Notes: a model not told the origin generated them from the letters alone. A DNA stretch of 64,000 nucleotides from Maribacter polysiphoniae (GCF_003148665.1 NZ_QGGQ01000006.1:222899-286898), one strand, 5' to 3'. Positions 18,671 through 27,686 are shown, counted from the first letter of the stretch. A program made the numbers and translations.

Positions 18671-19612
18671 ATGCAAAAATCTATTTTAATCTTGGGTGCC
18701 TGTGGGCAAATCGGAACTGAACTAACGTATGCCTTGCGCGAAAAACACGGTAATGAGGTAGTGATTGCGAGTGATATTCGCGAGGGAAATGAAGACTTGA
18801 TGAACTCAGGGCCCTTTGAGCTTTTAGATGCCACGGATTACAATGCTTTGGAAGAAGTGGTGGCCTATTACGAAATCAGTGAAGTGTACCTAATGGCGGC
18901 CATGTTGAGTGCCACTGCCGAAAAGTTTCCCATGCGTGCCTGGAACCTTAACATGAACTCACTCTTCAATGTGTTAAACCTCGCCAAGGAAAAAAAGATA
19001 GATAAGATTTTCTGGCCTTCGAGCATCGCTGTCTTTGGTCCCAATACCCCCGCGGACCATACCCCACAAAATACCATTATGGAACCATCCACGGTTTATG
19101 GCATTAGCAAGCAATCCGGTGAGCGCTGGTGTAACTATTACCACCAAAAATTCGGGGTCGATGTCCGTAGCATACGTTATCCTGGACTTATCAGTCACAA
19201 GACCATGCCCGGTGGGGGAACCACGGATTATGCGGTCGAAATCTACCATAAGGCCTTATCGGAAGGCTCCTATACCTGTTTTTTGAAAAAGGATACCCGG
19301 TTACCCATGATGTTTATGGATGATGCCATACGGGCCACCCTTTTATTAATGCGAAGCAAGCCGGAAAACATTAAGATAAGATCTTCGTACAATCTGGCCG
19401 CCATGAGTTTTACCCCCGAGGAAATTGCAAAGAGCATAAAGGCGTGGATTCCTGATTTCAAAATAAGCTATAAGCCCGATTTTAGACAGGAAATTGCCGA
19501 TTCTTGGCCAAGTAGTATTGATGACTCCCAAGCCCAAAAGGATTGGGGATGGCAATCGAATTTCGATTTGGAAAAAACGACCAAGGAGATGCTATCGAAT
19601 TTAAAGGAATGA
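18671..19612 (+). CDS. tdh: SDR-type L-threonine 3-dehydrogenase
   Basis: 313 residues. NAD-dependent oxidation of L-threonine to 2-amino-3-ketobutyrate (EC 1.1.1.103) by the extended-SDR class known from Flavobacterium, unlike the zinc-dependent E. coli enzyme. Evidence: Rossmann motif LILGACGQIGTE, catalytic YGISK within PSTVYGISKQSGERW, and the subfamily signatures PGGGTTDYAVEIYHKAL and DTRLPMMFMDDAIRA. Start at 18671 puts the Rossmann strand at the N-terminus; the extension to 18602 runs through the divergent lipoprotein start. No kbl (2-amino-3-ketobutyrate ligase) gene lies next to it. Confidence 0.85.
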   Translation: MQKSILILGACGQIGTELTYALREKHGNEVVIASDIREGNEDLMNSGPFELLDATDYNALEEVVAYYEISEVYLMAAMLSATAEKFPMRAWNLNMNSLFNVLNLAKEKKIDKIFWPSSIAVFGPNTPADHTPQNTIMEPSTVYGISKQSGERWCNYYHQKFGVDVRSIRYPGLISHKTMPGGGTTDYAVEIYHKALSEGSYTCFLKKDTRLPMMFMDDAIRATLLLMRSKPENIKIRSSYNLAAMSFTPEEIAKSIKAWIPDFKISYKPDFRQEIADSWPSSIDDSQAQKDWGWQSNFDLEKTTKEMLSNLKE

Positions 19613-19628
19613 GCAATACCTTGGTCAC

Positions 19629-19648
19629 GGACCCTTTTTAGAGGGTCC
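19629..19648. terminator. Bidirectional terminator between convergent genes
   Basis: GGACCCT (19629-19635) and AGGGTCC (19642-19648) around TTTTAG, with outer GGT/ACC pairing. It sits exactly between the stops of the dehydrogenase gene and rimK, with short T or A tracts. Confidence 0.65.
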
Positions 19649-19659
19649 ATCACCTTTTC

Positions 19660-21036
19660 TTAAGAACTGAATTTGAGCTTTCGCTCTATCGCCAAGATCA
19701 TTTCATTGGCAATATCCTTCCCAGTAGCATTCTCAATACCTTCTAAACCAGGTGAGGAATTCACTTCCAACAAGAGCGGTCCTTTGTTCGATCGTATAAT
19801 ATCGACCCCAGCCACGGCCAAGTTCAACACTTTGGCGGCTTTTAAGGCCAACTTCTTCTCTTCTGCCGTAATCTTAATGATCGATGCCTTGCCCCCTTGG
19901 TGGATATTGGCCCTAAACTCCCCTTTTTCAGCCTGTCTTTGCATAGAGGCAACCACCTTACCGTTTACAACGAAACAACGGATATCCTGCCCATTGGCTT
20001 CCTTAATGAACTCCTGGACCAAAATGTTGGTGTTCACACTTTTAAACGCATTGATAACACTCTCAGCGGCTTTATTGGTCTCAGCCAAAACAACGCCCTT
20101 ACCTTGGGTACTCTCCAACAATTTTATAATGAGGGGTGCCCCATTGACCATTTTAATAAGGTCTTTGGTATCCATAGGCGATTTTGCAAATCCCGTTATG
20201 GGTATATGGATATCGTTTTTTGAAAACAACTGGGAGGCAAAAAGTTTATCCCTGGACTGGGATATGGCCTCAGCCGTATTTTGACAATACACGCCCAAAT
20301 TATCAAATTGGCGTATAAGTGCGCACCCATAAAAAGTAACCGCAGGTTTGATCCTTGGGATAACCGCATCGAACTCATTGAGGATGTTCCCTCCACGATA
20401 TCTGATTTCGGGTGAATGCGCATCCAACTTCATATAGGCCAATTCAACATTGAGAAACACGATTTCATGCCCTCTGGCCTCAGCGGCCTCAATAATGCGC
20501 TTATTGCTATAAAGCTGTGGATTGCTGGCCAAAAGCGCAATTTTCAACCCTGTCTTTTGTTTAAAGAACGGCTTGTATTTCAGGTCTATCTCTTCACTGG
20601 TGAAATGCTGTATTTTATAGCTTTCCGCAGGGTTTACCATATACCTGTCCATTAAAGCCTCCCTACCCAAGAGCATACGATACTCCATGGTATCCCTATT
20701 GGCCAAGGTCAATTCTATATCAAATGTATCATTGCCCAAAGTTACGGGGGTCTTTACCACTAGGCGTTCCTCAGAGATTCCTGTGGAACTTTTGATCATT
20801 CGCCTATCGATCAACCGGGCCTCGCAATTTAAGGTTATACTCCTATTCTCCTGCAAAGGGTTTACTTCAAACTTCACCCATTCCTGAACCCCTTTATTGA
20901 TTACCTTGATATTGGTGGCTTGAATGGAAGAGGTCTTTGCCCCAGAATCTACCCTTGCCTTAATGGCAGGAATACCCAACTGATCGAAAAAACACCATTC
21001 CTCACTGCCAATGATACGCAACTTGTTAAGCGTCAT
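19660..21036 (-). CDS. rimK: Fused RimB-like retropepsin / RimK-type glutamate ligase
   Basis: 458 residues with two parts. Residues 1-150 form a RimB/DUF785-type aspartic-protease-like domain with the catalytic motif [11 protein letters not shown] and the end [13 protein letters not shown]. Residues about 165-458 align along their length with E. coli RimK (ATP-grasp), sharing [14 protein letters not shown]-like AVTFYG, VKLVEGTQG-like [27 protein letters not shown] and [13 protein letters not shown]. RimK adds glutamates to the C-terminus of ribosomal protein S6, and RimB in Pseudomonas acts on the same pathway. The fusion joins both in one chain. It is last in the polyamine operon direction, 125 bp after the GNAT/nitrilase gene. 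Confidence 0.88.
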   Translation of the reverse strand: MTLNKLRIIGSEEWCFFDQLGIPAIKARVDSGAKTSSIQATNIKVINKGVQEWVKFEVNPLQENRSITLNCEARLIDRRMIKSSTGISEERLVVKTPVTLGNDTFDIELTLANRDTMEYRMLLGREALMDRYMVNPAESYKIQHFTSEEIDLKYKPFFKQKTGLKIALLASNPQLYSNKRIIEAAEARGHEIVFLNVELAYMKLDAHSPEIRYRGGNILNEFDAVIPRIKPAVTFYGCALIRQFDNLGVYCQNTAEAISQSRDKLFASQLFSKNDIHIPITGFAKSPMDTKDLIKMVNGAPLIIKLLESTQGKGVVLAETNKAAESVINAFKSVNTNILVQEFIKEANGQDIRCFVVNGKVVASMQRQAEKGEFRANIHQGGKASIIKITAEEKKLALKAAKVLNLAVAGVDIIRSNKGPLLLEVNSSPGLEGIENATGKDIANEMILAIERKLKFSS

Positions 21037-21161
21037 ACTTTATCTATTTTTTTATATTCTTACGTATATTATGGCCCGTACGGCCTACTGTCAAGTGTAT
21101 CCAAATCCTTACAAACGCAACATGATGGTCCTTATAACCCATCCTGTACATTGGACAGGGG

Positions 21162-22688
21162 TTACTTTTTCCTTAATTCATAAAGGTCGGTTCTTCTATC
21201 CTTTAGATTATGGACCGCCCCGAACTGGTTAAGTTCCCTAAGTAGATCAATGTCCACATCAGCGATAAGGATCATTTCGGTATTCGGGGTGGCTTCCGCC
21301 TTGATACCATTGGTAGGAAATGAAAAATCACAGGGTGTAAAAACCATCGATTGTGCAAATTGGATATCCATGTTCTGTACATTGGGTAAATTACCGACAC
21401 TACCGGCAATGGCCACATAACATTCATTTTCTATGGCCCTTGCCTGTGCACAATTACGCACCCTTGAATACCCGTTTTGGGTATCGGTCAAAAATGGAAC
21501 GAACAGTATATTCATGCCTTCATCGGCCAAAATACGGCCCAATTCGGGGAATTCTACATCGTAACATATTAAGATGCCTATTTTACCGCAATCGGTATCA
21601 AATGCCTTTATTTGATTACCTCCCTGCATTCCCCATACCTTTGCCTCATCGGGGGTTACATGTATCTTTTCATAGCGCTCCACACTGCCATCCCTTCTAC
21701 ACAAATACCCCACATTCAATAAACGGCCATCCACGATTTCGGGCATACTACCCGAAATGATATTGATGTTATACGAAATCGAAAACTCGGAGAATTTTTG
21801 AACAATGGCTGTTGTATGCCCCGCCAGTTCGCGAATGGCGTCCGGGGTGGATAGATGGTTGTGATCGGCCATCAGGGGGGCGTTGAAAAATTCGGGCATC
21901 ATCGCAAAATCCGAACGATATCCCGAAACGGCGTCCACGAAATACTCTGCCTGTTGCAATAAGGCTTCCAAATCCTTATAAGGCCTCATTTGCCATTGGA
22001 TAAGTCCCAATCGTATAATGGTCTTCTTGGTGGCGGCTTTTTTTGAGGGTTTATGATAATAAATATTATCCCACTCCATCAAAATGGCGAAATCGTTGGA
22101 CGCATCATCACCTTCCAAATAACCTTTCATCACTTTCGCTGGATGAAAATCATTGCTGATCTGAAAATTGAGTACAGGGTCTTGGATTTCCTTCAACCGA
22201 ACTTTTGCGATATACTCCTTAGGGGTAAGGTCGTCCGAATATTTATGGAAATTGGGCATCCGACCCCCGAAAACAATACTCTTCAGGTTCAGTTTTTCAC
22301 AGAGCTCCTTACGGTAATCATATAATCTGCGGCCTAACCGTAGACCGCGAAACTCGGGTTTGATAAAAACATCGATCCCATACAGCACATCGCCTTCATT
22401 GGTATGTGTATTGAAGGAATAGTTGCCTGTAATCTCCTCATAGGTATGATCGTCCTCATACAGGTCATAATCGACGATGATCGATAAGGCACAACCAGCC
22501 AATTGGCCATTGATCTTAATCACGACCTGCCCTTCCGGAAACTTATCGACCAATAGCTTAATTTGCTCCTCTTTCCAATACGAACCGGGCATATTGGTAT
22601 ATGAAGAAAGCATTGCTTCCTTGAGTTCCTTGTAATCTTCAAGGTCTAGGAACTTTAATTCAATATTTTCAATCTCTTCTATTTTCAT
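21162..22688 (-). CDS. GNAT N-acetyltransferase fused to carbon-nitrogen hydrolase
   Basis: 508 residues. Residues about 10-210 are a GNAT domain with the acetyl-CoA loop motif RGLRLGRRLYDYRKEL. Residues about 223-505 are a nitrilase-superfamily domain with the triad Glu266 (MMPEFF), Lys341 (YEKIHVTP) and Cys375 (LICYDVEFPE). The nitrilase part resembles N-carbamoylputrescine amidase or omega-amidase-like enzymes. Position in a polyamine operon suggests acetylation plus amide hydrolysis of a polyamine or related amine (inference). It lies downstream of the acidic protein gene with a 128 bp gap containing a hairpin. Confidence 0.88.
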   Translation of the reverse strand: MKIEEIENIELKFLDLEDYKELKEAMLSSYTNMPGSYWKEEQIKLLVDKFPEGQVVIKINGQLAGCALSIIVDYDLYEDDHTYEEITGNYSFNTHTNEGDVLYGIDVFIKPEFRGLRLGRRLYDYRKELCEKLNLKSIVFGGRMPNFHKYSDDLTPKEYIAKVRLKEIQDPVLNFQISNDFHPAKVMKGYLEGDDASNDFAILMEWDNIYYHKPSKKAATKKTIIRLGLIQWQMRPYKDLEALLQQAEYFVDAVSGYRSDFAMMPEFFNAPLMADHNHLSTPDAIRELAGHTTAIVQKFSEFSISYNINIISGSMPEIVDGRLLNVGYLCRRDGSVERYEKIHVTPDEAKVWGMQGGNQIKAFDTDCGKIGILICYDVEFPELGRILADEGMNILFVPFLTDTQNGYSRVRNCAQARAIENECYVAIAGSVGNLPNVQNMDIQFAQSMVFTPCDFSFPTNGIKAEATPNTEMILIADVDIDLLRELNQFGAVHNLKDRRTDLYELRKK

Positions 22689-22710
22689 GCTTGAATATGT
22701 GATAAGGTTA

Positions 22711-22738
22711 GCCTGATGTCCTTTGTGGGGACATCGGC
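22711..22738 (-). other. Hairpin inside the polyamine operon
   Basis: GATGTCC (22715-22721) pairs with GGACATC (22729-22735), flanked by GCC/GGC with one bulged base. No T run follows on the minus strand, so it is more likely an RNA-processing or stability element between the 104-residue gene and the GNAT/nitrilase gene than a terminator. Confidence 0.4.
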
Positions 22739-22816
22739 CTAATATCGTAAGGGAAGTCCCCTTTAAAAAGGGATTGGCTTGCGAAAATTTGAATGGGTTA
22801 CCTAGGGTTATCCGTA

Positions 22817-23131
22817 TTAATCGTCATCGTCATCCTCTGACATATCGGGATCGGGAACGGCTTCTGGATCATCATCATCATAATCCTCATAGTCATCCTC
22901 ATCGTAATTCTCCATGGTATATTCCAATTTCGCACTGATCTTGACCAAATATTTGGTATCCTCAGTCAAAACCTCCACAGCTTCTACCCTTTCGCCACTG
23001 GCATTTCTAAATGAAATGATATTACGATCGTCATAACCATCAGGATACCTTTCGACCAAAAGTTTGAGAACCTCTGGCGTAAGTTTCTTGAAATCGACTA
23101 TTACTCTTTTTAAATGTGCGTGCTTGTCCAT
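22817..23131 (-). CDS. Small protein with highly acidic tail in the polyamine operon
   Basis: 104 residues, no signal peptide, family not recognised. The N-terminal 70 residues form an alpha/beta region (RVIVDFKKLTPEVLKLLVERYPDGYDDRN; VEAVEVLTEDTKYLVKIS). From residue about 73 nearly every residue is Asp or Glu (YDEDDYEDYDDDDPE), ending DDDDD. It starts 2 bp after the stop of the deoxyhypusine-synthase-like gene, so it is translationally coupled. An anionic tail could bind cationic polyamines and act as sensor or buffer; this is speculation. Confidence 0.75.
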   Translation of the reverse strand: MDKHAHLKRVIVDFKKLTPEVLKLLVERYPDGYDDRNIISFRNASGERVEAVEVLTEDTKYLVKISAKLEYTMENYDEDDYEDYDDDDPEAVPDPDMSEDDDDD

Positions 23132-23133
23132 AA

Positions 23134-24108
23134 TTACATGTTCAAAAGATAAGCAAAAATTAAAGGCGCCACAATGGTCGCATCACTTTCTATTATAAAT
23201 TTTGGCGTATCCATATCGAGTTTTCCCCAAGTGATCTTTTCATTGGGCACTGCCCCGGAGTACGATCCATAACTTGTTGTTGAATCGCTAATCTGGCAAA
23301 AATAGCTCCAGAACGGGGTGTCTGTGCGTTCCATATCCTGATATAACATGGGTACCACACAAATTGGGAAATCACCGGCAATACCCCCACCTATCTGGAA
23401 GAAGCCAATACCGTTCTTTGAATTATCGGTATACCAATCAGCCAAAAAGGTCATATATTCAATCCCGGACTTCATGGTACTTGCCTTAAGTTCCCCTTTT
23501 AAAACGTAGGAAGCAAATATATTCCCCATGGTACTATCTTCCCATCCTGGACAAACGATAGGTAGGTTTTTCTCTGCCGCGGCATACATCCAAGAATCTT
23601 TCAAATCTATTTCATAATACTCTTCCAATACCCCGGAAAGTAACATCTTATACATGTATTCATGGGGTAAATAACGTTCACCCTTATCCTCGGCATCTTT
23701 CCAGATCTTAAATATGTGTTCTTGCAACCTGCGGAATGCCTCTTCCTCGGGAATACAGGTATCCGTAACCCGATTGAGTCCTTTTTCCAACAAATTCCAT
23801 TCATCCTGGGGTGTTAAATCGCGATATTCCGGTACGCGCTTATAATGCGAATGTGCCACCAGGTTCATAATATCCTCCTCCAAATTGGCTCCGGTACATG
23901 AAACGATCTGTACCTTATCTTGCCGAATCATTTCCGCAAAGATCTTACCTAACTCGGCGGTACTCATGGCCCCAGCCAACGACACCAACATTTTGGAACC
24001 TTTTTTCAACTGATCCTCATAGCCTTTGGCCGCATCGACCAAGGCGGCGGCATTAAAATGCAAATAATATTTTTCAATAAAATTGGAAATAGCTCCTTTA
24101 GTCTTCAT
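23134..24108 (-). CDS. Deoxyhypusine-synthase family protein (probable homospermidine synthase)
   Basis: 324 residues with the fold motifs of deoxyhypusine synthase: SLAGAMSTAELGKI, FFQIGGGIAGDFPI, ISDSTTSYGSYSGAVPNEKITWGK and ESDATIVAPLIFAYL. The Lys of ITWGK (residue 296) corresponds to the catalytic lysine that holds the aminobutyl imine. Bacteria lack eIF5A, and DHS homologues such as SpeY of Anabaena make homospermidine from putrescine, the main polyamine of many flavobacteria. Start at 24108 (ATG); the stop of the agmatinase gene overlaps it by 11 bp. A role in homospermidine synthesis is inferred from this and from the neighbouring decarboxylase and agmatinase. Confidence 0.85.
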   Translation of the reverse strand: MKTKGAISNFIEKYYLHFNAAALVDAAKGYEDQLKKGSKMLVSLAGAMSTAELGKIFAEMIRQDKVQIVSCTGANLEEDIMNLVAHSHYKRVPEYRDLTPQDEWNLLEKGLNRVTDTCIPEEEAFRRLQEHIFKIWKDAEDKGERYLPHEYMYKMLLSGVLEEYYEIDLKDSWMYAAAEKNLPIVCPGWEDSTMGNIFASYVLKGELKASTMKSGIEYMTFLADWYTDNSKNGIGFFQIGGGIAGDFPICVVPMLYQDMERTDTPFWSYFCQISDSTTSYGSYSGAVPNEKITWGKLDMDTPKFIIESDATIVAPLIFAYLLNM

Positions 24109-25039
24109 CTTCCTCAAATTTTGAATGGGTATTTCCCGATTTATAGTTTACATCATAGGTGTTATCATAGTCATCCTCAACATCTTCACCCATGAATTTA
24201 TAACTTAGCATTTTATAATACAACTTGGCTGCCAAAAAATCCGATGATTTATCATGGGCATTCGGACATAATTCAACAATGTCGAAACCTACAACGTTTT
24301 TCTCCTTATAGACCTGCTTCAAAAAATCAAGGGTTTCATACCAGAACAATCCCCCTGGTTCCGGTGTTCCCGTAGATGGCAATATAGAGGGATCGAAAGC
24401 ATCCAAATCAAAAGTGATGAATACATTATCGGTCATTAGGTCTACAACCTTATCCATCCAATATTCATCATTCACCATATCATGAGCGAAAAAGGTCTTT
24501 TCCTCATCCATGAAAGTCTTCTCTATGGCGTCCATGGAACGAATGCCTATCTGTACAAGGTTCGTTGACTGACTGGCTTCATGCACCGCACAGGCATGGT
24601 TACATGGTGTTCCGTCGTAAGACTCCCTTAAGTCGGCATGGGCATCAATATGCAAAACCGTTAGATTGTCAAAGCATTCATTGAACGCCCTTATACTACC
24701 TATTGAAATAGAATGTTCCCCACCAAAAAGCGTCACAAACTTATTGCGCTTGATGTACTCTTTGGTCACTTTATGCACAGCATCCACCATTGATTCGGGA
24801 GAATCGTTTTCGGTAACCGGACTGGTCAAATGAATACCTTGTTTATATACCTCGGAATCGGTTTCAATATCATACAATTCCATGTTCTCCGATGCATCCA
24901 AGAATGCTTCCGGACCTTTATCGGCTCCTTTTCCCCAAGTGCTTGTACCGTCATAGGGCACTGGAATCAAAACCACCTTCGCAGTTTCCAATTGTGCGAA
25001 TTCGTCGGTAATTCCCGCGTAATTCTTCGTTGTACTCAT
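24098..25039 (-). CDS. speB: Agmatinase (arginase/agmatinase/ureohydrolase family)
   Basis: 313 residues. Hydrolyses agmatine to putrescine and urea, using two Mn ions. The ligand motifs are all present: GGEHSISIGS, HIDAHADLRESYDG and TFDLDAFDPSILPSTGTPEPGG. Arginase activity cannot be excluded by sequence alone, but the arginine decarboxylase 27 bp upstream favours agmatine as substrate. The C-terminal extension is acidic (FMGEDVEDDYDN and FEEDED), echoing the acidic small protein in the same operon. Overlaps the next gene by 11 bp. Confidence 0.88.
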   Translation of the reverse strand: MSTTKNYAGITDEFAQLETAKVVLIPVPYDGTSTWGKGADKGPEAFLDASENMELYDIETDSEVYKQGIHLTSPVTENDSPESMVDAVHKVTKEYIKRNKFVTLFGGEHSISIGSIRAFNECFDNLTVLHIDAHADLRESYDGTPCNHACAVHEASQSTNLVQIGIRSMDAIEKTFMDEEKTFFAHDMVNDEYWMDKVVDLMTDNVFITFDLDAFDPSILPSTGTPEPGGLFWYETLDFLKQVYKEKNVVGFDIVELCPNAHDKSSDFLAAKLYYKMLSYKFMGEDVEDDYDNTYDVNYKSGNTHSKFEEDED

Positions 25040-25066
25040 GATCTTAAATATTAATTTATTGTTATA

Positions 25067-26524
25067 CTACCCTTGTAAAGGAATGGTTTGTTCGTTAAGG
25101 ACCTCCTCAATATTATGTACTGGCACATTATTGTCGTATCCCAGTATTTCCAACATCTGATCAGCTTTTTGTTGAGTCTTGAACAGCGTGGTTGTCAGCT
25201 CACCATTTTCATCCCTATCAATAATGATATGTTTGGGTTGTGGTATCAGGCAATGCTGCAGGCCACCAACCCCCCCTATGGAATCTTGATAAGCCCCAGT
25301 ATTGAAGAAACCTATGTAAAGTGGTTTGGTTTTACTGTATTTAGGCAAATAAATGGCATTCCTGTTCTGTTCGCTATTGTAATAATCATCGCTATCGCAA
25401 GTGAGTCCGCCCAAAAGAACGCGTTCGTATTCATCGTGCCAACGATTGACCGGCAACATGATAAATCGTTTGTTGATGGCCCAAGTATCAGGTAGGGTTG
25501 TAATAAAGGATGAATCGATCATATTCCATTTTTCCCGATCATTCTGCTGTTTTTGATACAGGATCTCATAAATCGCGCCTCCGCTCTCCCCTACCGTAAA
25601 GCTTCCAAACTCAGTAAAAATATGGGGTACCGATACTTCGGCCTCTTGGCAGGCAATATTGATCTGATTGATGATCTCATCGATCATATACTCATAATCA
25701 TACTCAAAGGCCAAGGAATTCTTTATGGGAAACCCTCCTCCTATATTAAGACTGTCGAGTGAAGGACACATTTTCTTCAATCGCACATAGACTTTTAGAC
25801 ACTTGGCCAGTTCGTTCCAGTAATACGCATTGTCCCGTATTCCGGTATTAATGAAAAAGTGGAGCATCTTAAGCTCGATCTTCTCATTGTCCTTAATTTG
25901 GTTTTCATAGAAGGGTACGATATTCTTATACCCGATTCCCAAACGGGATGTGTAAAACTCGAATTTAGGCTCTTCTTCCGATGCAATACGGATGCCTACC
26001 TTAAAGTTGTCATTGACCACATCGGACAACAGATCTATCTCTTCATAATTATCGATGATAGGAATACAGTTGCGATGACCCGAGTCGATGAGTCGACCAA
26101 TGTTGTCTATATATTGCTCACGCTTAAAACCATTGCAGATAATATAAGCGTCATTCTTCAATTTACCTTTTTCCTTTAAGTTTTCAATGATATTGATATC
26201 AAAGGCGGATGACGTCTCTATATGGATGTCATTCTTTAAGGCCTCATGCATTACATGCTGGAAATGGGAACTTTTTGTACAATAACAATAGTTGTACTTG
26301 CCCTTGTAACCATTTTTTTCAATGGCCGTTGCAAACCAATTTTTGGCGCGCATGATATTCTCCGAAATCTTGGGCAGGTACGTGAATTTTAATGGACTTC
26401 CGTATTTCTGAACGAGTTCATATAGGGGAATGCCGTGAAATTGCAGGTGATCGTTCTGAAGTGAGAACTCCTCTTGCGGAAAATCAAACGTTTGATCAAC
26501 AAGATCAATGTATTTTGTGTTCAT
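25067..26524 (-). CDS. PLP-dependent arginine decarboxylase (fold type III, short form)
   Basis: 485 residues of the alanine-racemase-fold decarboxylase group. It converts arginine to agmatine with CO2 release. The PLP lysine is Lys84 in NYCYCTKSSHFQ. The glycine-rich phosphate-binding stretch is LNIGGGFPIKNS. LGGLTCDSDDYY supplies the active-site Cys-Asp pair near the C-terminus. It lacks the insertions of the about 650-residue E. coli SpeA. It is first in the leftward operon with agmatinase, a DHS-like enzyme and others, which defines an arginine-agmatine-putrescine-homospermidine route. A lysine or diaminopimelate substrate is unlikely in this context. Confidence 0.88.
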   Translation of the reverse strand: MNTKYIDLVDQTFDFPQEEFSLQNDHLQFHGIPLYELVQKYGSPLKFTYLPKISENIMRAKNWFATAIEKNGYKGKYNYCYCTKSSHFQHVMHEALKNDIHIETSSAFDINIIENLKEKGKLKNDAYIICNGFKREQYIDNIGRLIDSGHRNCIPIIDNYEEIDLLSDVVNDNFKVGIRIASEEEPKFEFYTSRLGIGYKNIVPFYENQIKDNEKIELKMLHFFINTGIRDNAYYWNELAKCLKVYVRLKKMCPSLDSLNIGGGFPIKNSLAFEYDYEYMIDEIINQINIACQEAEVSVPHIFTEFGSFTVGESGGAIYEILYQKQQNDREKWNMIDSSFITTLPDTWAINKRFIMLPVNRWHDEYERVLLGGLTCDSDDYYNSEQNRNAIYLPKYSKTKPLYIGFFNTGAYQDSIGGVGGLQHCLIPQPKHIIIDRDENGELTTTLFKTQQKADQMLEILGYDNNVPVHNIEEVLNEQTIPLQG

Positions 26525-26610
26525 GGAACAGTTGTATGTTTAAAATTAATAGCAATAACATTTTGGATAAAGGAATGGCTCCTTTTATAAAAAGATCATT
26601 GAATTAAAAT

Positions 26611-26624
26611 CAAATCATGATTTG
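26611..26624. promoter_or_regulatory. Perfect 14-bp palindrome upstream of the polyamine operon
   Basis: CAAATCATGATTTG is identical to its reverse complement and lies 87 bp upstream of the decarboxylase ATG, a usual operator distance. The regulator is unknown. Confidence 0.4.
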
Positions 26625-26807
26625 TTCCGCCGTTGTAGGAATGAAAAAGTAATCGTGCTGGCTGCAGACGATGGCAAGGGTCCTCACAGAAGTTAGCTTT
26701 AAATCCCGGTTACCCAATCCCTGGGCAGACAATGGGTATGACTTCCTAATCCCCATGGTCCCGAGCATATAAACAAGGTTCATTATGTTCAGCTAAAAGC
26801 CTTAAAC

Positions 26808-26830
26808 CAAACTAATAAACACTTAGTTTG
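26808..26830. promoter_or_regulatory. Operator-like inverted repeat
   Basis: CAAACTAA (26808-26815), seven bases, TTAGTTTG (26823-26830), a perfect 8-bp inverted repeat typical in size of TetR- or MarR-type operators. It could serve the gene at 26973 or the leftward operon. Confidence 0.45.
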
Positions 26831-26972
26831 ATGGTACAAATAAAATCAAAAAAATTATAATACAAGCTTTTTATAAAAAATACTTCAAAAATATTCCATT
26901 ATTCGCCCAATCAACCCTAATCAATTCATTTATAGTCTATTAATTCATATATTTAGTATTAAAAATCCACTC

Positions 26973-27686
26973 ATGAAAACCAAAATGGATATGTACCGGT
27001 ATTTTTTACTTCTATTCTTTTGCGTAACACCCACAATCAATGCCCAGGTTACCTCAGGTACCTATTTTTCAGTGACCGACAACACGGTTCACGAGTTAAA
27101 AATTTCAGGGCGGTATTTCATTCTTACGGACTATGAAAAATCCCCTGCCAATTTCTTAAAAACCGTAGGTGGCTTTTTTGAAGTTGAAGATCAACATTTG
27201 GTGGTATCGCTGGAATTCAATTCCAATTACGCCAAAGACTCCATTCGACAACTGCGTATTCCGTTGGAAAAGGATGGAAACAATTTGATTCTTGGCATGG
27301 AATCGGACATGCAGTTTACGCCAAGCGCAAAAATAAGCCAGGATTTGGATGGCCAATGGCTATTCGGAATCCGTGGCCCAGATGAAGGGCAGGAACGAAG
27401 AGGGGACAGCAAACCCAGAAAAACATTGAAGGTCCTAATCGATGGCCGGTTTCAATGGATAGCCTATAATACCGAAACCATGCAATTTCACGGTACCGGT
27501 GGTGGCTCCTTTACTTCGAAGGATGGGGTCTACCAAGAAAATATCGAGTATTTCTCAAGAGATAATTCCAGGGTTGGGGCCGAGCTCACATTCGAATACA
27601 AAATCAAGGGGAATGACTGGCACCACAAAGGCAAGAACAGTAAAGGGGAGCCCATGTATGAAATATGGATGGGGAGAAACCAATAG
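26973..27686 (+). CDS. Exported lipocalin-like protein (DUF4488-like)
   Basis: 237 residues with a signal peptide ending TINAQ. Two similar beta-rich halves: SGTYFSVTDNTVHELKISGRYFILTDYEKSP and the C-terminal GRFQWIAYNTETMQFHGTGGGSFTSKDGVYQENIEYFS, the latter a recognisable signature of DUF4488-like lipocalin-fold proteins. Function unknown, probably ligand binding in the periplasm or outside. Stands alone before the tRNA. Confidence 0.7.
   Translation: MKTKMDMYRYFLLLFFCVTPTINAQVTSGTYFSVTDNTVHELKISGRYFILTDYEKSPANFLKTVGGFFEVEDQHLVVSLEFNSNYAKDSIRQLRIPLEKDGNNLILGMESDMQFTPSAKISQDLDGQWLFGIRGPDEGQERRGDSKPRKTLKVLIDGRFQWIAYNTETMQFHGTGGGSFTSKDGVYQENIEYFSRDNSRVGAELTFEYKIKGNDWHHKGKNSKGEPMYEIWMGRNQ

Larger units (their letters stand above)
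26525..26972. other. Divergent intergenic region upstream of the polyamine operon
   Basis: 448 bp between the decarboxylase start and the rightward gene at 26973. Besides the two symmetrical sites listed separately (26611-26624 and 26808-26830), I see no ORF or RNA gene. No convincing TAnnTTTG box is placed correctly for the decarboxylase. Confidence 0.5.

Noticed and set aside
19673..20284. 203-codon plus-strand frame opposite rimK
   Set aside because: It is antisense to strongly conserved RimK sequence, has no domain resemblance and no promoter.
22711..22738. Calling the hairpin before the GNAT/nitrilase gene a terminator
   Set aside because: No T run on the transcribed strand, and the downstream gene is in the same operon direction.
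23134..24108. Annotation as true deoxyhypusine synthase acting on eIF5A
   Set aside because: Bacteria do not have eIF5A and the operon supplies putrescine, so homospermidine synthesis is more consistent.
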